The notes below the pieces were generated by a model. It saw nothing but the letters and a program-made list of their open reading frames with translations. It was not told the DNA's origin and searched no databases. The position numbers were made by a program, and so were the translations under genes. A DNA stretch of 45,951 bases from Candidatus Bathyarchaeota archaeon. Lineage in GTDB: Archaea > Thermoproteota > Bathyarchaeia > 40CM-2-53-6. The DNA is taken from contig VBBN01000020.1 in the NCBI GenBank assembly GCA_005888735.1, positions 1-45,951 of the forward strand, given 5' to 3'. Shown one piece after another: positions 7,802 through 16,162 of the stretch; positions within the stretch are counted from its first letter, which is position 1, and each line of letters begins with the position of its first letter.

Positions 7802-7807
7802 GAATCG

Positions 7808-9130
7808 GTGATGCATGATTCCTGGGATGTTGCAATTGTCGGAGGCGGCATCCTGGGGACTTCCGTGGCTTATTGGCTCGCTAATCAATACGAGGGCCGG
7901 ATTGCTGTCCTTGAGAAAGAAGCACAAGTAGCAGTACACACGTCCTATCGAAACACCGGCGTGGTTCACAGGCCGTTCTACTTGGACCCTAAAGCTCGCA
8001 GGGTCTTCGCCAGATCAGCTCAGACCGCATATGGTATGTGGAAGAAATATGCGGCGGAGCGCGGATTGCCTTGGAGCCCTGTCGGTACTCTCGAGGTCGC
8101 AACTAAGCCTGAACAATCTTCGCGGCTCGAAAGGTACTACCATTGGGGTCTTGAGAACGGAATGACGGAGCGGGAGCTTGAGCTTCTATCCTCTGAGGAT
8201 GTTCGGAAGCTAGAGCCCCACGTTCGGAGTTTGGGAGCTGTCTGGTCGAAGACAGACACCGGAGTCGACTATAGAGCATTTACCCGCTCTCTCCGCGCTG
8301 ACGCGGAGGCAGAAGGTGTAAAGTTCCTATTGGACTCTGATGTCAAATCGGTGACCGTTGGACCGGACCACTTGATGATTAACCTCAGCCATGCAAAAGA
8401 ACCAGTCAAGGCAACGTTTCTCATCAACTGCGCTGGCGGGAATTCCGTTAAGATTGCCCACATGCTGGGAGTCGGCCGAGAGTACGCAGACCTCAACTTC
8501 AGGGGTGAGTACTGGGAAATTGGCAAAGATTGGGTCAACCTTGCAACCCGCAACATCTACACGGTTGCAAAGCATCCTGAGCTGCCTTTCCTAGACCCAC
8601 ATTGGATCGTGAGGGCTGATGGACGACGAGAAATTGGACCGAACGCAGTTCCTGTCTTTGGACCCTACATATATCGAGGATTCTTCGACAACCCGTGGCA
8701 GGCTCTCGAGAAAATGCTCGAACCTCCTGTAATGAACAAGATAGCGCTATTGTACAATAGAGACTTTCTCACTCTCGCCGGAGAAGAGTGGATGTCATCA
8801 ATATCAAAGAAAGTCATGGCAGGAAGGGCGCAAGAGTTTCTCCCCGAACTCAAAGTTGACTGCCTTGTTAGACCCGGGGTAGCCGGAGTCCGCGCATCTG
8901 TTATCGACAAGAAAGGCGACTTCGCGAAGGAAGCAATTGAAATCCCCGGTCCCCTCTCATTCCACATTGTCAATTACAACTCTCCAGGCGCGACAGGCTC
9001 CCCCGCATTCGCAGCTTGGCTCATTCAGAAGTTGAGCTCAAACGGGTACTTCGAGGGCTTAAGCCGTAGACCGAAATTCCGCTCTGGAACATGGGACTTT
9101 GATTCCGTATGCAAGCTGGTCGGCGGCTAG
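7808..9130 (+). CDS. lhgO: FAD-dependent L-2-hydroxyglutarate oxidase-like protein
   Basis: A 440-residue flavoprotein of the DAO/LhgO group. The N-terminal Rossmann motif is VGGGILGTSVAYWLA (11-25), followed by the acidic end of strand 2, VLEKE. YRNTGVVHRPFYLDP (46-60) corresponds to the conserved histidine-containing segment of L-2-hydroxyglutarate dehydrogenases, and 'IGPNAVPVFGPY' (about 277-288) to their GPNAV motif. Homologues oxidise L-2-hydroxyglutarate to 2-oxoglutarate and pass electrons to a quinone or oxygen. Start GTG 7808 or ATG 7811, 6 bp after the MDH2-family gene: a two-gene operon. MDH2-type enzymes can form L-2-hydroxyglutarate as a side product, so this could be the repair partner; that is inference. 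The exact substrate could be another 2-hydroxyacid. Confidence 0.87.
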   Translation: MMHDSWDVAIVGGGILGTSVAYWLANQYEGRIAVLEKEAQVAVHTSYRNTGVVHRPFYLDPKARRVFARSAQTAYGMWKKYAAERGLPWSPVGTLEVATKPEQSSRLERYYHWGLENGMTERELELLSSEDVRKLEPHVRSLGAVWSKTDTGVDYRAFTRSLRADAEAEGVKFLLDSDVKSVTVGPDHLMINLSHAKEPVKATFLINCAGGNSVKIAHMLGVGREYADLNFRGEYWEIGKDWVNLATRNIYTVAKHPELPFLDPHWIVRADGRREIGPNAVPVFGPYIYRGFFDNPWQALEKMLEPPVMNKIALLYNRDFLTLAGEEWMSSISKKVMAGRAQEFLPELKVDCLVRPGVAGVRASVIDKKGDFAKEAIEIPGPLSFHIVNYNSPGATGSPAFAAWLIQKLSSNGYFEGLSRRPKFRSGTWDFDSVCKLVGG

Positions 9131-9176
9131 CGCGTACATTCGCTCACGAAAGGCAGAAATCTTCCAGAGTTCAAGT

Positions 9177-9701
9177 TTGACTGTGAAAGGTTCTTTGGTC
9201 AGAAGCTCGCGAAGAGCCGCGACCGTATGGTTTGCAGGAGTCACCTGCACAGCTAGTCTTTGGCTTTTCCTGACCCTTGCTATTTTTCCATCTTCAGGTC
9301 AGAGGCTACTAATTGCTCTGTTTTTCGCGATTCCGATTGTTGGATACGCTTCACTCTGGCAGAACAGATTGCGAAACGAGTATCTCCTCGGCGACCTTCC
9401 GAAGGTGTGGTCAAGGGCTTCTCTTTTTCGCGTGTTGGGTGAGAAGACGACCTATGGACAGAAAGTCGTATACTTTCAAATCGTGTTGCTCGGCTACCTT
9501 GCCAGTTCGGTCGCATACCATTTTCCCGCTGTTCTACAAACCCTCGACCTGCTCGCCCTAACGACTATTCAACAGAAACTCTCGATCTCCGCACTCTTGT
9601 CCGTGACTTTCGCAGGAATCCTGGCCGTCCTAGTGGGAGACGCTATCTCAATCTATCTTCTGACTGAACACCCTAGGTCTAAGATCGAGCAACTTCCATG
9701 A
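9177..9701 (+). CDS. four-helix membrane protein translationally coupled to a rhomboid protease
   Basis: About 174 residues with four transmembrane segments: around ATVWFAGVTCTASLWLFLTLAIF, LLIALFFAIPIVGYASLW, VVYFQIVLLGYLASSVAYHF and ISALLSVTFAGILAVLVGDA. The frame opens at 9099 inside the LhgO gene; I prefer TTG 9177 because it lies beyond the LhgO stop and gives a short polar N-terminus before helix 1. The stop codon overlaps the ATG of the rhomboid gene (ATGA at 9698-9701), so the two proteins are likely made together. No family is recognised. A substrate, chaperone or partner of the rhomboid protease is an attractive guess from the coupling alone. Confidence 0.65.
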   Translation: MTVKGSLVRSSRRAATVWFAGVTCTASLWLFLTLAIFPSSGQRLLIALFFAIPIVGYASLWQNRLRNEYLLGDLPKVWSRASLFRVLGEKTTYGQKVVYFQIVLLGYLASSVAYHFPAVLQTLDLLALTTIQQKLSISALLSVTFAGILAVLVGDAISIYLLTEHPRSKIEQLP

Positions 9702-10363
9702 TTCCCATTAAGGACGAGAACCCGTCATCCACCACTCCTTTCGTCAACTATGGACTTATCATTGTTAATGTCGTAGCCTTCCTGCTGACCTACTTTAGCC
9801 CGAACTTTGACCAGATTGTTACGATTTACGGGGTCACACCTGCCCAAGCGTTGAACGGTGGAGAACGCATCGCATTCATCACCAGCATGCTTACTGGCAT
9901 GTTCCTTCATGGTGGATTGCTCCATATTGGAGGGAACATGCTGTACCTCTACATTTTTGGTGACAACGTTGAAGATCTGCTTGGCCATATTGGCTACATA
10001 CTATTCTACATCCCAGTGGGAATAGCTGGAAGTCTCGTCTACATTGCCAGCAACCCAAGCGGCCCAGTCGCTATTGGCGCGTCCGGCGCCATATCTGGAG
10101 TGCTAGCGGCCTACGTCGTCCACTTTCCGAGCGCCCGGGTCAGAGCAATCGTTTACTACGGGTTCTTCGCACGTCTCACCCGAGTTCCGGCCCTTATCCT
10201 CATAGGTTTCTGGTTCGTCTACCAGCTGGTCTTCGCCTTTCTCGACGTGGAGGGCGGAGTAGCCTATTTCGCTCACATCGGAGGATTCCTAGCAGGGCTT
10301 CTGACAGGATTCCTAATACCCCGCAGACGAGAACCTGCATCCTCTGACTATCTGCGCATGTAG
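9698..10363 (+). CDS. rhomboid family intramembrane serine protease
   Basis: A 221-residue polytopic membrane protein with the full rhomboid signature: HGGLLHIGGNMLYLYIFG (71-88, the HxxxN region of TM2), the nucleophile motif GASGA (127-131, Ser129) and AHIGGFLAGL with catalytic His193 in the last helix. Six transmembrane segments are expected. Rhomboids cleave transmembrane substrates within the bilayer. Start ATG 9698 overlaps the stop of the upstream membrane protein by the ATGA pattern. The 3' end overlaps the convergent SRP54 gene by 16 bp. Catalytic Ser and His are both present, so it should be active; natural substrates of archaeal rhomboids are mostly unknown. Confidence 0.95.
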   Translation: MIPIKDENPSSTTPFVNYGLIIVNVVAFLLTYFSPNFDQIVTIYGVTPAQALNGGERIAFITSMLTGMFLHGGLLHIGGNMLYLYIFGDNVEDLLGHIGYILFYIPVGIAGSLVYIASNPSGPVAIGASGAISGVLAAYVVHFPSARVRAIVYYGFFARLTRVPALILIGFWFVYQLVFAFLDVEGGVAYFAHIGGFLAGLLTGFLIPRRREPASSDYLRM

Positions 10364-11685
10364 GGAAGTCCTTTTCCCTTTCCCAGCATCTGTCCTCGTC
10401 CCCTGCCTTTCATCGACTTCATCATTTTCCTCATTGTGAAATACTGGTTTACGAGTTCGCGAACCTCTCGTTCTGAACGTCCCGACCCTCTTGCAATCCT
10501 CTTGGCCCTAGACGCGTCGACCAGGCGGGGTTCCTCCAACTCCTTCCTCGTCATGGAGTGAATGATCACGCGCCAAGCTATCATTTTCTCCTCCGCCACT
10601 CCTAGCTGCTCATCAGGCAAACTCACCCCGCCAGGGATCATCTGCAGAACTTTCCGCAGTGGACCCATCTTGCGAAGGTTTTCCATCTGGTCGTACATAT
10701 CCTGGAGGGTGAACCGTCCTTCGAGGAACTGTTTGACCTTAGCCTCCGGAACCTTGACCTCGGCTTCCTCCACTTTTGCCAGCAACGCTTTCAAGTCACC
10801 CATTCCTAGGAGGCGGCCGGCGAAGTCTGTCGGGACAAACTGTTCAATGTCGTCAATCTTCTCTCCAGTTCCAATGAACTTTACTTTTGATCCCGTCGCC
10901 ACAACCGCCGATAAGGCACCGCCACCTTTCGCGGATCCGTCCATTTTTGTCAGAAAAATGGACCCGATTGGGGTGGCTTCGTGGAAGGCTCTCGCCTGCG
11001 TGATAGCTTGCTGGCCGATGCTTGCATCTATCGCGAGGATTATCTCGTCGGGTTTGACCGCGGAGGCGATGTGCTTCATCTCGTCCATCAAATCCTTCTC
11101 GTTTCGGTGGCGTCCGGCTGTGTCAATAATCACGATGTCGGCCTTTTGCTTCTGGAAGTGCTCTAACCCATGTTTGGCGACCTCCTCAGGTTTCTTCTTT
11201 CCCGGCTCGCCGTAGACGGGAATCTCAACCTTGGAGGCAAACTGGGTTAGCTGGTCGAGTGCTCCAGGACGGTAAGTGTCGGCGCCGACAAGACCCACCC
11301 GTAGGCCCCGTTTCTGAAAGAACCTTCCCATCTTGACTGCGGTTGTCGTCTTGCCGGTGCCTTGAATCCCGACCAGCATCAGCTTTCGGAATATTCCCGG
11401 TTGGGCCTCGACCTTCGCTGGCTCCTGGCCTACGAACCGCGTCATCTCTTCGTAGAGAACCTTGACGACATGCTCCCGCCGTGTTATGCCTGGTGGGAGC
11501 TTCTCCTTCAATGACCGCTCTTCGACAGCCTTGGAGAGCTGCAGAACGAGCTCCACGTTCACGTCGGCTTGGAGCAAAGTTCTCTGAAGATCTTTGGCTA
11601 GCTCCTTGACAGCTCGCTCGTCAACGTTGGGCATCCGCAGTAGCTTGCGGACAGCGTCAGAGAGCGACCGGCCGACAGATTCCAA
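10348..11685 (-). CDS. srp54: signal recognition particle GTPase SRP54 (Ffh)
   Basis: The SRP protein that binds signal peptides and SRP RNA. N domain at 1-95; G domain with G1 GIQGTGKT (106-113), DTYRPGALDQL (136-146), G3 DTAGRH (188-193), G4 TKMDG (246-250) and SAKGGGA; M domain from about 300 to 445, rich in Met and basic residues (KKLLRMPNV-type N-end, 'MRKMMKSMKGRGRGQMLGKG' near the end). At 445 residues it is of normal length. It starts with TTG 11685, two bases after the stop of the deoxyhypusine synthase gene, so it is the last gene of an aIF5A-DHS-SRP54 operon. Its receptor FtsY is encoded at 38939-39844 in the same window. Confidence 0.97.
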   Translation of the reverse strand: MESVGRSLSDAVRKLLRMPNVDERAVKELAKDLQRTLLQADVNVELVLQLSKAVEERSLKEKLPPGITRREHVVKVLYEEMTRFVGQEPAKVEAQPGIFRKLMLVGIQGTGKTTTAVKMGRFFQKRGLRVGLVGADTYRPGALDQLTQFASKVEIPVYGEPGKKKPEEVAKHGLEHFQKQKADIVIIDTAGRHRNEKDLMDEMKHIASAVKPDEIILAIDASIGQQAITQARAFHEATPIGSIFLTKMDGSAKGGGALSAVVATGSKVKFIGTGEKIDDIEQFVPTDFAGRLLGMGDLKALLAKVEEAEVKVPEAKVKQFLEGRFTLQDMYDQMENLRKMGPLRKVLQMIPGGVSLPDEQLGVAEEKMIAWRVIIHSMTRKELEEPRLVDASRAKRIARGSGRSEREVRELVNQYFTMRKMMKSMKGRGRGQMLGKGKGLPYMRR

Positions 11686-11687
11686 GA

Positions 11688-12632
11688 CTATGAGACGAGA
11701 ATTCTCTTGCGCTTCTTAACCTTCTCCAACACCGCGGCGAGAATCAAAGGCAGGCAAATTGTCGCGTCGCCATAGACGTCAACGAACCTTCCTGCTTTCC
11801 GAATCTTCCTCCAACTAATTGATTCCGCTAGTGACGCCCCGCTCAGCCCTCCGGGCTCGGGCCTATCAGCTGTGATCTGGACGGCCGCGTCTACTCCCTC
11901 CCGCAAAACGCTAGCGAGGAGGGTGTGATGCTTCGGAAGGCCCCCGCCAATAATGAGGACCCCCATCTTCTTGGAAGTCATGGCAACATCGACCATTCTG
12001 GTAACGTCGGCCGAGGGGTTCAGCCCCAGCGTTTCGGTTTGCGAGAAACTCCAGATGCTCAATCCTAGAATTGAGTCCAACAGTCCAGGGGAGAAAACCT
12101 TCACGTTCTTCATAGCCGCTTTGTAGAGGATGGAGTCTCTATCCTTCAGAAGCAGCCCGAGCAGTTTGAGCAGCTCGGAAAAGGAGATGTTTCGACGATC
12201 CTCCAAAGGAATCGTCTTCAGCATTCTTCTGACTCGCTGGTCCAGTTGCTCGAAGGAAGATTCCTTAACGAAAATGTCCGCGATGCGATTATAGCCTGCA
12301 CGAATGAGTTTTCTGTCGTCCACGTCGAATGTTCCTTGGTAGTGACGGAAGCCTAAGGACTCGACGACGTCGTGAGTCAGGTTTGCTCCCGTGCTAACGA
12401 TCGCGTCCAAGAACCCCCTGGTCACCATATCACCAATTGCAAGTCGGAAACCGGACGGGACCATTGGACCCGCAAGAGTGAGAAAGTTTGTGTAGTCACT
12501 GTTGGAAAACATCTCTGTCAAGACGCCAATCGCGGCACCAATTCGCCCACCCCCGAGAACGCCTGTGTCCCCCATTTCACGGGCTAAAGCACCTACACTC
12601 ATTCCTGGTCGTAGGTGAAGATGCCTCACCAC
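11688..12632 (-). CDS. dys: deoxyhypusine synthase
   Basis: Transfers the aminobutyl group of spermidine to one lysine of aIF5A, the first step of hypusine formation; NAD dependent. The protein shows GPMVPSGFR (55-63), STGANLTHDVVESLGFRHYQGTF (80-102, NAD site region), the central IIGGGLPKHH (227-236) and the active-site block EPGGLSGASLAESISWRKI (259-277) with the substrate-modified lysine K276, then VYGDATICLPL (286-296). At 314 residues it is within the family range. Tandem GTG codons at 12632/12629 are possible starts. It lies 28 bp after the aIF5A gene, its substrate, and 2 bp before SRP54. The gene context and the active lysine make this a secure call. Confidence 0.95.
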   Translation of the reverse strand: MVRHLHLRPGMSVGALAREMGDTGVLGGGRIGAAIGVLTEMFSNSDYTNFLTLAGPMVPSGFRLAIGDMVTRGFLDAIVSTGANLTHDVVESLGFRHYQGTFDVDDRKLIRAGYNRIADIFVKESSFEQLDQRVRRMLKTIPLEDRRNISFSELLKLLGLLLKDRDSILYKAAMKNVKVFSPGLLDSILGLSIWSFSQTETLGLNPSADVTRMVDVAMTSKKMGVLIIGGGLPKHHTLLASVLREGVDAAVQITADRPEPGGLSGASLAESISWRKIRKAGRFVDVYGDATICLPLILAAVLEKVKKRKRILVS

Positions 12633-12660
12633 TCGAGGGGGCTGCTGAGGGAAGGAAGAA

Positions 12661-13056
12661 TCAGCCCTTTCTTCTAACTATCATGTTCCGGCCGAGAACG
12701 CTCCAGTATTCGACTTCGACCCCTGCGGAAAGCGAAGCCTTCAACTCCGCATCCTCTGGCATTGGGGTCTCGAAAGTCTGATAGTTCTCCATATCCATGA
12801 GCTGGACGACGTCGCCGGAAACGGATATTATCTGTCCGGTCCGTTTGTCTATAAGAGGAACCTCGGTCCTAGCATCGACGGGGCTGATAAGGTTCTTTTT
12901 CTGGCCTGTGAAAGCGCTAATCCCAACTATCCTCGCTTTGGCTGAACCGTGCTTTCCAGGTTTTGACTTCTCAAACTCGACAATTCTACACGGCTCGCCG
13001 TCGATGATCACATATTGGCCGACCTTGAGACTGCCGACGTCGACAGGTTTACTCAC
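12661..13056 (-). CDS. eif5a: translation initiation factor aIF5A
   Basis: A 131-residue aIF5A, the factor that rescues ribosomes stalled on proline-rich or otherwise slow sequences. The N-terminal SH3-like domain carries the hypusine loop [12 protein letters not shown] (31-42), with Lys35 as the residue modified by the enzyme encoded next door; the C-terminal OB domain runs from about 71 to 131. Length and order fit archaeal homologues. Start GTG 13056, one in-frame choice that gives [16 protein letters not shown], the usual N-terminus. It is first in the leftward operon aIF5A-DHS-SRP54 and shares a 128-bp divergent spacer with NAD kinase. Confidence 0.97.
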   Translation of the reverse strand: MSKPVDVGSLKVGQYVIIDGEPCRIVEFEKSKPGKHGSAKARIVGISAFTGQKKNLISPVDARTEVPLIDKRTGQIISVSGDVVQLMDMENYQTFETPMPEDAELKASLSAGVEVEYWSVLGRNMIVRRKG

Positions 13057-13184
13057 CGACTAGACCTTGTTTTCTACCCCGAGACGTGCTCCATCTAAAA
13101 GACTTCCCGCGGCTACACCCGATGTTTCTAGGGAATTCTTTTCAACTGTCACTTTCGAGCTCTACGCACCGACCCTGATAATCA

Positions 13185-14024
13185 TTGCCCAAGCGGATAG
13201 GCGTAGTAGCCAAACGAGACTCTCAAGAGATAGTTGCCGTAGCGAGAAGAGTCTGCGATTCAATAAAGGAGAAGGGTTTCTCCGCCCAGCCCGAGCTGGC
13301 CCTAGGGAGGCTTGCGAAAATTCCGGGCGGCAAACCTATCGGACAGATGCGTGTTGACTTGATTGTCACTGTGGGTGGGGACGGGACAGTCCTGAAGGCG
13401 GCCCGAGAAATGCCAGAAGCAGACATTCCAATCTTGGGAGTAAACATGGGACGGCGCGGGTACCTCACCGAGGTAGGACCTTGGGATTTTGATGAGGCTC
13501 TGGCCCGATGGAGCCGAGGCGACTTCCAGCTAGAGAAACACTGGAAACTCTCCGTTTTCGGTGGGGATAGGTTGTTGGGAGAGGGATTGAATGAGGCACT
13601 GATGACACCGTCAGTACCCGCAAAGATGCTCAGCGTTGAGGTAACGCTGGGCGCCAAGAAAATCTACTCTGCAAGGGCAGATGGCGTTATCGTATCGACG
13701 CCGACCGGATCTACGGCTCACTCCTTCTCATCGGGGGGACCAATCCTTGAGAGCTCGCTGAATGCCTTTGTTCTCAGTTTCATAGCGCCGCTGCAGCCGG
13801 TCCACGCGATTGTTGTTCCCACCAGTCGGACCCTTCGAGTCACTGTTGACACACCGAGCCCTGGCGCATATGTTTCCATCGATGGCAAGGTCTATGGTAG
13901 AGTTAGGATCGGGGAATCCGTCACCATTCGCAGGTCGTCTAACAATACCCTTTTCGTTAGGTTTGGAGACTCTTTCCTTGAGCGGAGTCTACGAAGGCTC
14001 GCGCCTGAGAAGGAGAATGTTTGA
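13185..14024 (+). CDS. nadK: NAD kinase
   Basis: ATP- (or polyphosphate-) dependent NAD kinase that makes NADP. Signature GGDGT at 64-68, the NAD-binding NE at 136-137, ADGVIVSTPTGSTAHSFSSGGP (165-186) and a C-terminal beta-rich domain ending VTIRRSSNNTLFVRFGDSF. At 279 residues it matches the family. TTG 13185 gives the normal KRIGVVAKR start; no ATG is available. Its stop overlaps the start of the Nob1 gene (TTGA at 14021-14024), so the two are translationally coupled although their roles are unrelated. Divergent from the aIF5A operon. Confidence 0.96.
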   Translation: MPKRIGVVAKRDSQEIVAVARRVCDSIKEKGFSAQPELALGRLAKIPGGKPIGQMRVDLIVTVGGDGTVLKAAREMPEADIPILGVNMGRRGYLTEVGPWDFDEALARWSRGDFQLEKHWKLSVFGGDRLLGEGLNEALMTPSVPAKMLSVEVTLGAKKIYSARADGVIVSTPTGSTAHSFSSGGPILESSLNAFVLSFIAPLQPVHAIVVPTSRTLRVTVDTPSPGAYVSIDGKVYGRVRIGESVTIRRSSNNTLFVRFGDSFLERSLRRLAPEKENV

Positions 14025-14533
14025 GAGTTCTAGTTCTTGACACCTCCGCATTCATTATGGGTTTCAACCCTTCTGGAATGGGAGAAGTCTATACGGTAGA
14101 GGATGTGGAGAAAGAGCTCATCCAGGGAACAACGTCTGACCTTCGCTTCCAAGCTTCTAAGGAGAAAGGAGGCCTTAGGGTCCGAGAACCCTCCGCTCGA
14201 TCGAGAAAGACGGTTGAGGGAGCCTCTGGTGAAACGGGGGACAGAGGCCAACTCTCCTCGGCGGACAAGAGCGTCGTCGCGCTTGCGCTAGACCTCAAAG
14301 AGTCTGGTGAAGAGCCAGTGATTGTTAGCGATGACTATGCCGTACAAAACCTCGCGGAACATCTGGGCCTAAGGTACGGCTCGCTGGCCAATTTCGGGAT
14401 CGCTCACAAGTTCCGCTGGATAGTGTACTGTCCAGCATGCCATCGTCGGTACTCGGACGGGAAGGAGTGCCCCGTCTGTGGGACAGATCTTAGAAGGCGG
14501 GTCCTCTCAAAGGCGCGTGTGACAAAAGAATAG
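14021..14533 (+). CDS. nob1: rRNA maturation endonuclease Nob1 (PIN domain + zinc ribbon)
   Basis: The endonuclease that cuts the 3' end of 16S rRNA precursor. PIN domain acidic residues: Asp7 in VLDTSAF, Glu30/Glu32 region, Asp82 in LSSADKSVVALA and Asp104-105 in VSDDYAVQN. A C-terminal zinc ribbon, CPAC (137-140) and CPVC (150-153), follows, as in archaeal Nob1. At 170 residues it is a typical archaeal size. Start TTG 14021 overlaps the NAD kinase stop. Between residues 45 and 80 the protein has a low-conservation, charged segment that replaces part of the PIN helical region, as also seen in other Nob1 proteins. Other ribosome assembly genes (Nep1, aIF6) lie elsewhere in this window. Confidence 0.92.
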   Translation: MRVLVLDTSAFIMGFNPSGMGEVYTVEDVEKELIQGTTSDLRFQASKEKGGLRVREPSARSRKTVEGASGETGDRGQLSSADKSVVALALDLKESGEEPVIVSDDYAVQNLAEHLGLRYGSLANFGIAHKFRWIVYCPACHRRYSDGKECPVCGTDLRRRVLSKARVTKE

Positions 14534-14726
14534 ACCTACTATTTGCTTCCGGGTGTTTTGGGCGGGCCGCTGTCGGACAAAGAAAAATGAACACCAACAA
14601 AATCAGCAGCGCGTAATGTCGAAATGCCCACAGGAGACCCATAGTATTCGCTCGGTCCATCGAACACTTCACGACAATTACTGATGCTTTCTTACGTGTT
14701 CTCTGCTGGAGTTCGGAATCCTCGGC

Positions 14727-14761
14727 CGTGAATCCTCATCCCCTGTTTCGGGGGCTTCACG
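14727..14761. terminator. stem-loop between convergent genes
   Basis: CGTGAA (14727-14732) pairs with TTCACG (14756-14761), and inside this CCCC (14740-14743) pairs with GGGG (14750-14753). It sits in the 284-bp convergent space between Nob1 and nicotinate phosphoribosyltransferase and could end transcription from both sides; a T-rich run (TCTCTTTTTCTT, about 14783-14794) follows on the plus strand. The rest of 14534-14817 shows no credible gene. Confidence 0.4.
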
Positions 14762-14817
14762 TTCACTATGTTAATGTTCACAGTTCTCTTTTTCTTAACT
14801 GCTTTGGTGAAACCTGA

Positions 14818-16011
14818 TTAGCTCATACTCAATTGCTTCAGTTGTCGAAGAACGCTATCGCGAATCTTCTCGGCGCCCCGCAATGGCTCCGACAGTCTTC
14901 CCCCCGCTATTAGCGGAATGAGTAATGGATGTGTTTTTTTTCCACACTTGGGGCATGCAGGCGCGAGTGAGCTAGCAAGCTTCACCTGTTCAATAAGGCA
15001 GTCTCCGCATCTCCAAACATGTTTCCTTCCTCCGAGCTTGCCCCTCTTGGCGACACTCTTTCCATCGGCTTGGACAATGTCCAAGGCGAAGTCGATAGTA
15101 GGCGCATTGCTGACAGAGGTTCCCACCCCGAAGCCATCAGCGCCGGCCTCTGCGAGTTTCTTGACCGAGAAGTCGTTCAGCCCGCCTGAGACGAAAATCT
15201 TAACTTTGTTGAAACCTCGGGAGTCCAGTTCCCAACGGACTTCCCGGATTATTTCGGCAAAATCGCCTCTTCTGGAACTGGGCGTATCCAAACGGACACC
15301 ATAAAGGTCCTTTCCCAAGGCATCGGTGGCCATTATCGCTTCGGTCTTCTCATCGTAATACGTGTCGACGAGAGCTATGCGTGGAACATCTCGGGCCATG
15401 TGCTTGTCGAAGCTCTTCCAGGCTTTGACTTGGTCTCCCATCGCGATAATGAGAGCATGGGGCATTGTCCCAGTGGCCCGTTTCTTCAGCAGCTCAGCCC
15501 CGATTAGGCTGGAGACAGCGTCGAATCCTCCAATGTACGAATAGCGGTCGACCATGGGAGCAAGAACTGGATGCACCCGTCGTATTCCGAAAGATAGTAT
15601 TGTCTTGTCGCCCGCCGACTGGCGGACGCGCGCGGCCATTGTAGCGATGCCGGATGCCTGGCAGAGAAGTCCAAGGAGCGGTGTTTCGTAGAGGCAGAAA
15701 TCTATGTAACGTCCTTCCAAGACCATCACAGGCTCCCGGGTACCTTGATAGTCGTAGGGATGAAACAGGGTCCCCTCGGGAAAGCTGTAGACGTCTATCG
15801 GGATTCCTTCCAATAGATGAGCGGCCTCTTCGACGCCTACGAAGATTCCCCAAGACCAGTCGTGAGGCAAAGACCCTGTTGTGACCTCCGCCGTTACTTT
15901 GAGGTCGGAGAGTCCTTCCTTCTCAAGTATTTCCTTCGTTCGAACGAAATATATGTCCGTAGTCCCGGAATTTTTTATCTCGTCCTCTGTGGCAACCTGA
16001 AACTTTCTCAT
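14818..16011 (-). CDS. pncB: nicotinate phosphoribosyltransferase with C-terminal zinc knuckle
   Basis: Joins nicotinate and PRPP to nicotinate mononucleotide in NAD salvage. Visible motifs: SFGIRRVHP (about 140-148), LVDTYYDE (near 214-221), GVRLDTPSSRRGDF (near 238-251), KIFVSGGLN (near 271-279) and the phosphate site GADGFGVGTSVS (near 290-301). The C-terminus has Cys335, Cys338, Cys353 and Cys356, a zinc knuckle also present in the Thermoplasma enzyme. I chose ATG 16011, which has GGGGGAG about 10 nt upstream; GTG 16020 is three codons earlier. A TATA-like box lies about 35 nt before the start. Its product feeds NAD kinase encoded nearby. Divergent from a GfcR-like regulator. Confidence 0.93.
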   Translation of the reverse strand: MRKFQVATEDEIKNSGTTDIYFVRTKEILEKEGLSDLKVTAEVTTGSLPHDWSWGIFVGVEEAAHLLEGIPIDVYSFPEGTLFHPYDYQGTREPVMVLEGRYIDFCLYETPLLGLLCQASGIATMAARVRQSAGDKTILSFGIRRVHPVLAPMVDRYSYIGGFDAVSSLIGAELLKKRATGTMPHALIIAMGDQVKAWKSFDKHMARDVPRIALVDTYYDEKTEAIMATDALGKDLYGVRLDTPSSRRGDFAEIIREVRWELDSRGFNKVKIFVSGGLNDFSVKKLAEAGADGFGVGTSVSNAPTIDFALDIVQADGKSVAKRGKLGGRKHVWRCGDCLIEQVKLASSLAPACPKCGKKTHPLLIPLIAGGRLSEPLRGAEKIRDSVLRQLKQLSMS

Positions 16012-16041
16012 GTCGAGCACTCTCCCCCGTGGCTATGTCTC

Positions 16042-16049
16042 GAATATAC
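16042..16049 (-). promoter_or_regulatory. TATA-box-like element for nicotinate phosphoribosyltransferase
   Basis: GTATATTC on the minus strand, centred about 35 nt before ATG 16011, leaving room for a short leader that contains the GGGGGAG ribosome-binding site. Assigned by position and composition. Confidence 0.45.
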
Positions 16050-16114
16050 GCTTGGTCAAAAGCAAGAGTTTGGCGTCCTTGTTGACTCGCGTTTCGGTTT
16101 CGGGTACCGACAAG

Positions 16115-16121
16115 CTATAAC
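16115..16121 (+). promoter_or_regulatory. TATA-box-like element for the GfcR-like gene
   Basis: CTATAAC at 16115-16121, about 45 nt before GTG 16163. A transcript starting near 16143 would include the GGAGAGG ribosome-binding site at 16153-16159. Assigned by position and composition. Confidence 0.4.
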
Positions 16122-16162
16122 TACATAGAGAGCTGGAGCAAATACCTAGGCTTGGAGAGGTA

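Noticed and set aside
9260-9561. alternative frames overlapping the four-helix membrane protein
   Set aside because: They are out-of-frame shadows; the 9177-9701 frame has the regular hydrophobic pattern and is coupled to the rhomboid gene.
14490-14672. 60-residue minus-strand frame with one hydrophobic helix
   Set aside because: It overlaps the 3' end of Nob1 in antisense, lacks a convincing promoter or ribosome-binding site, and its downstream half is antisense to conserved zinc-ribbon codons.
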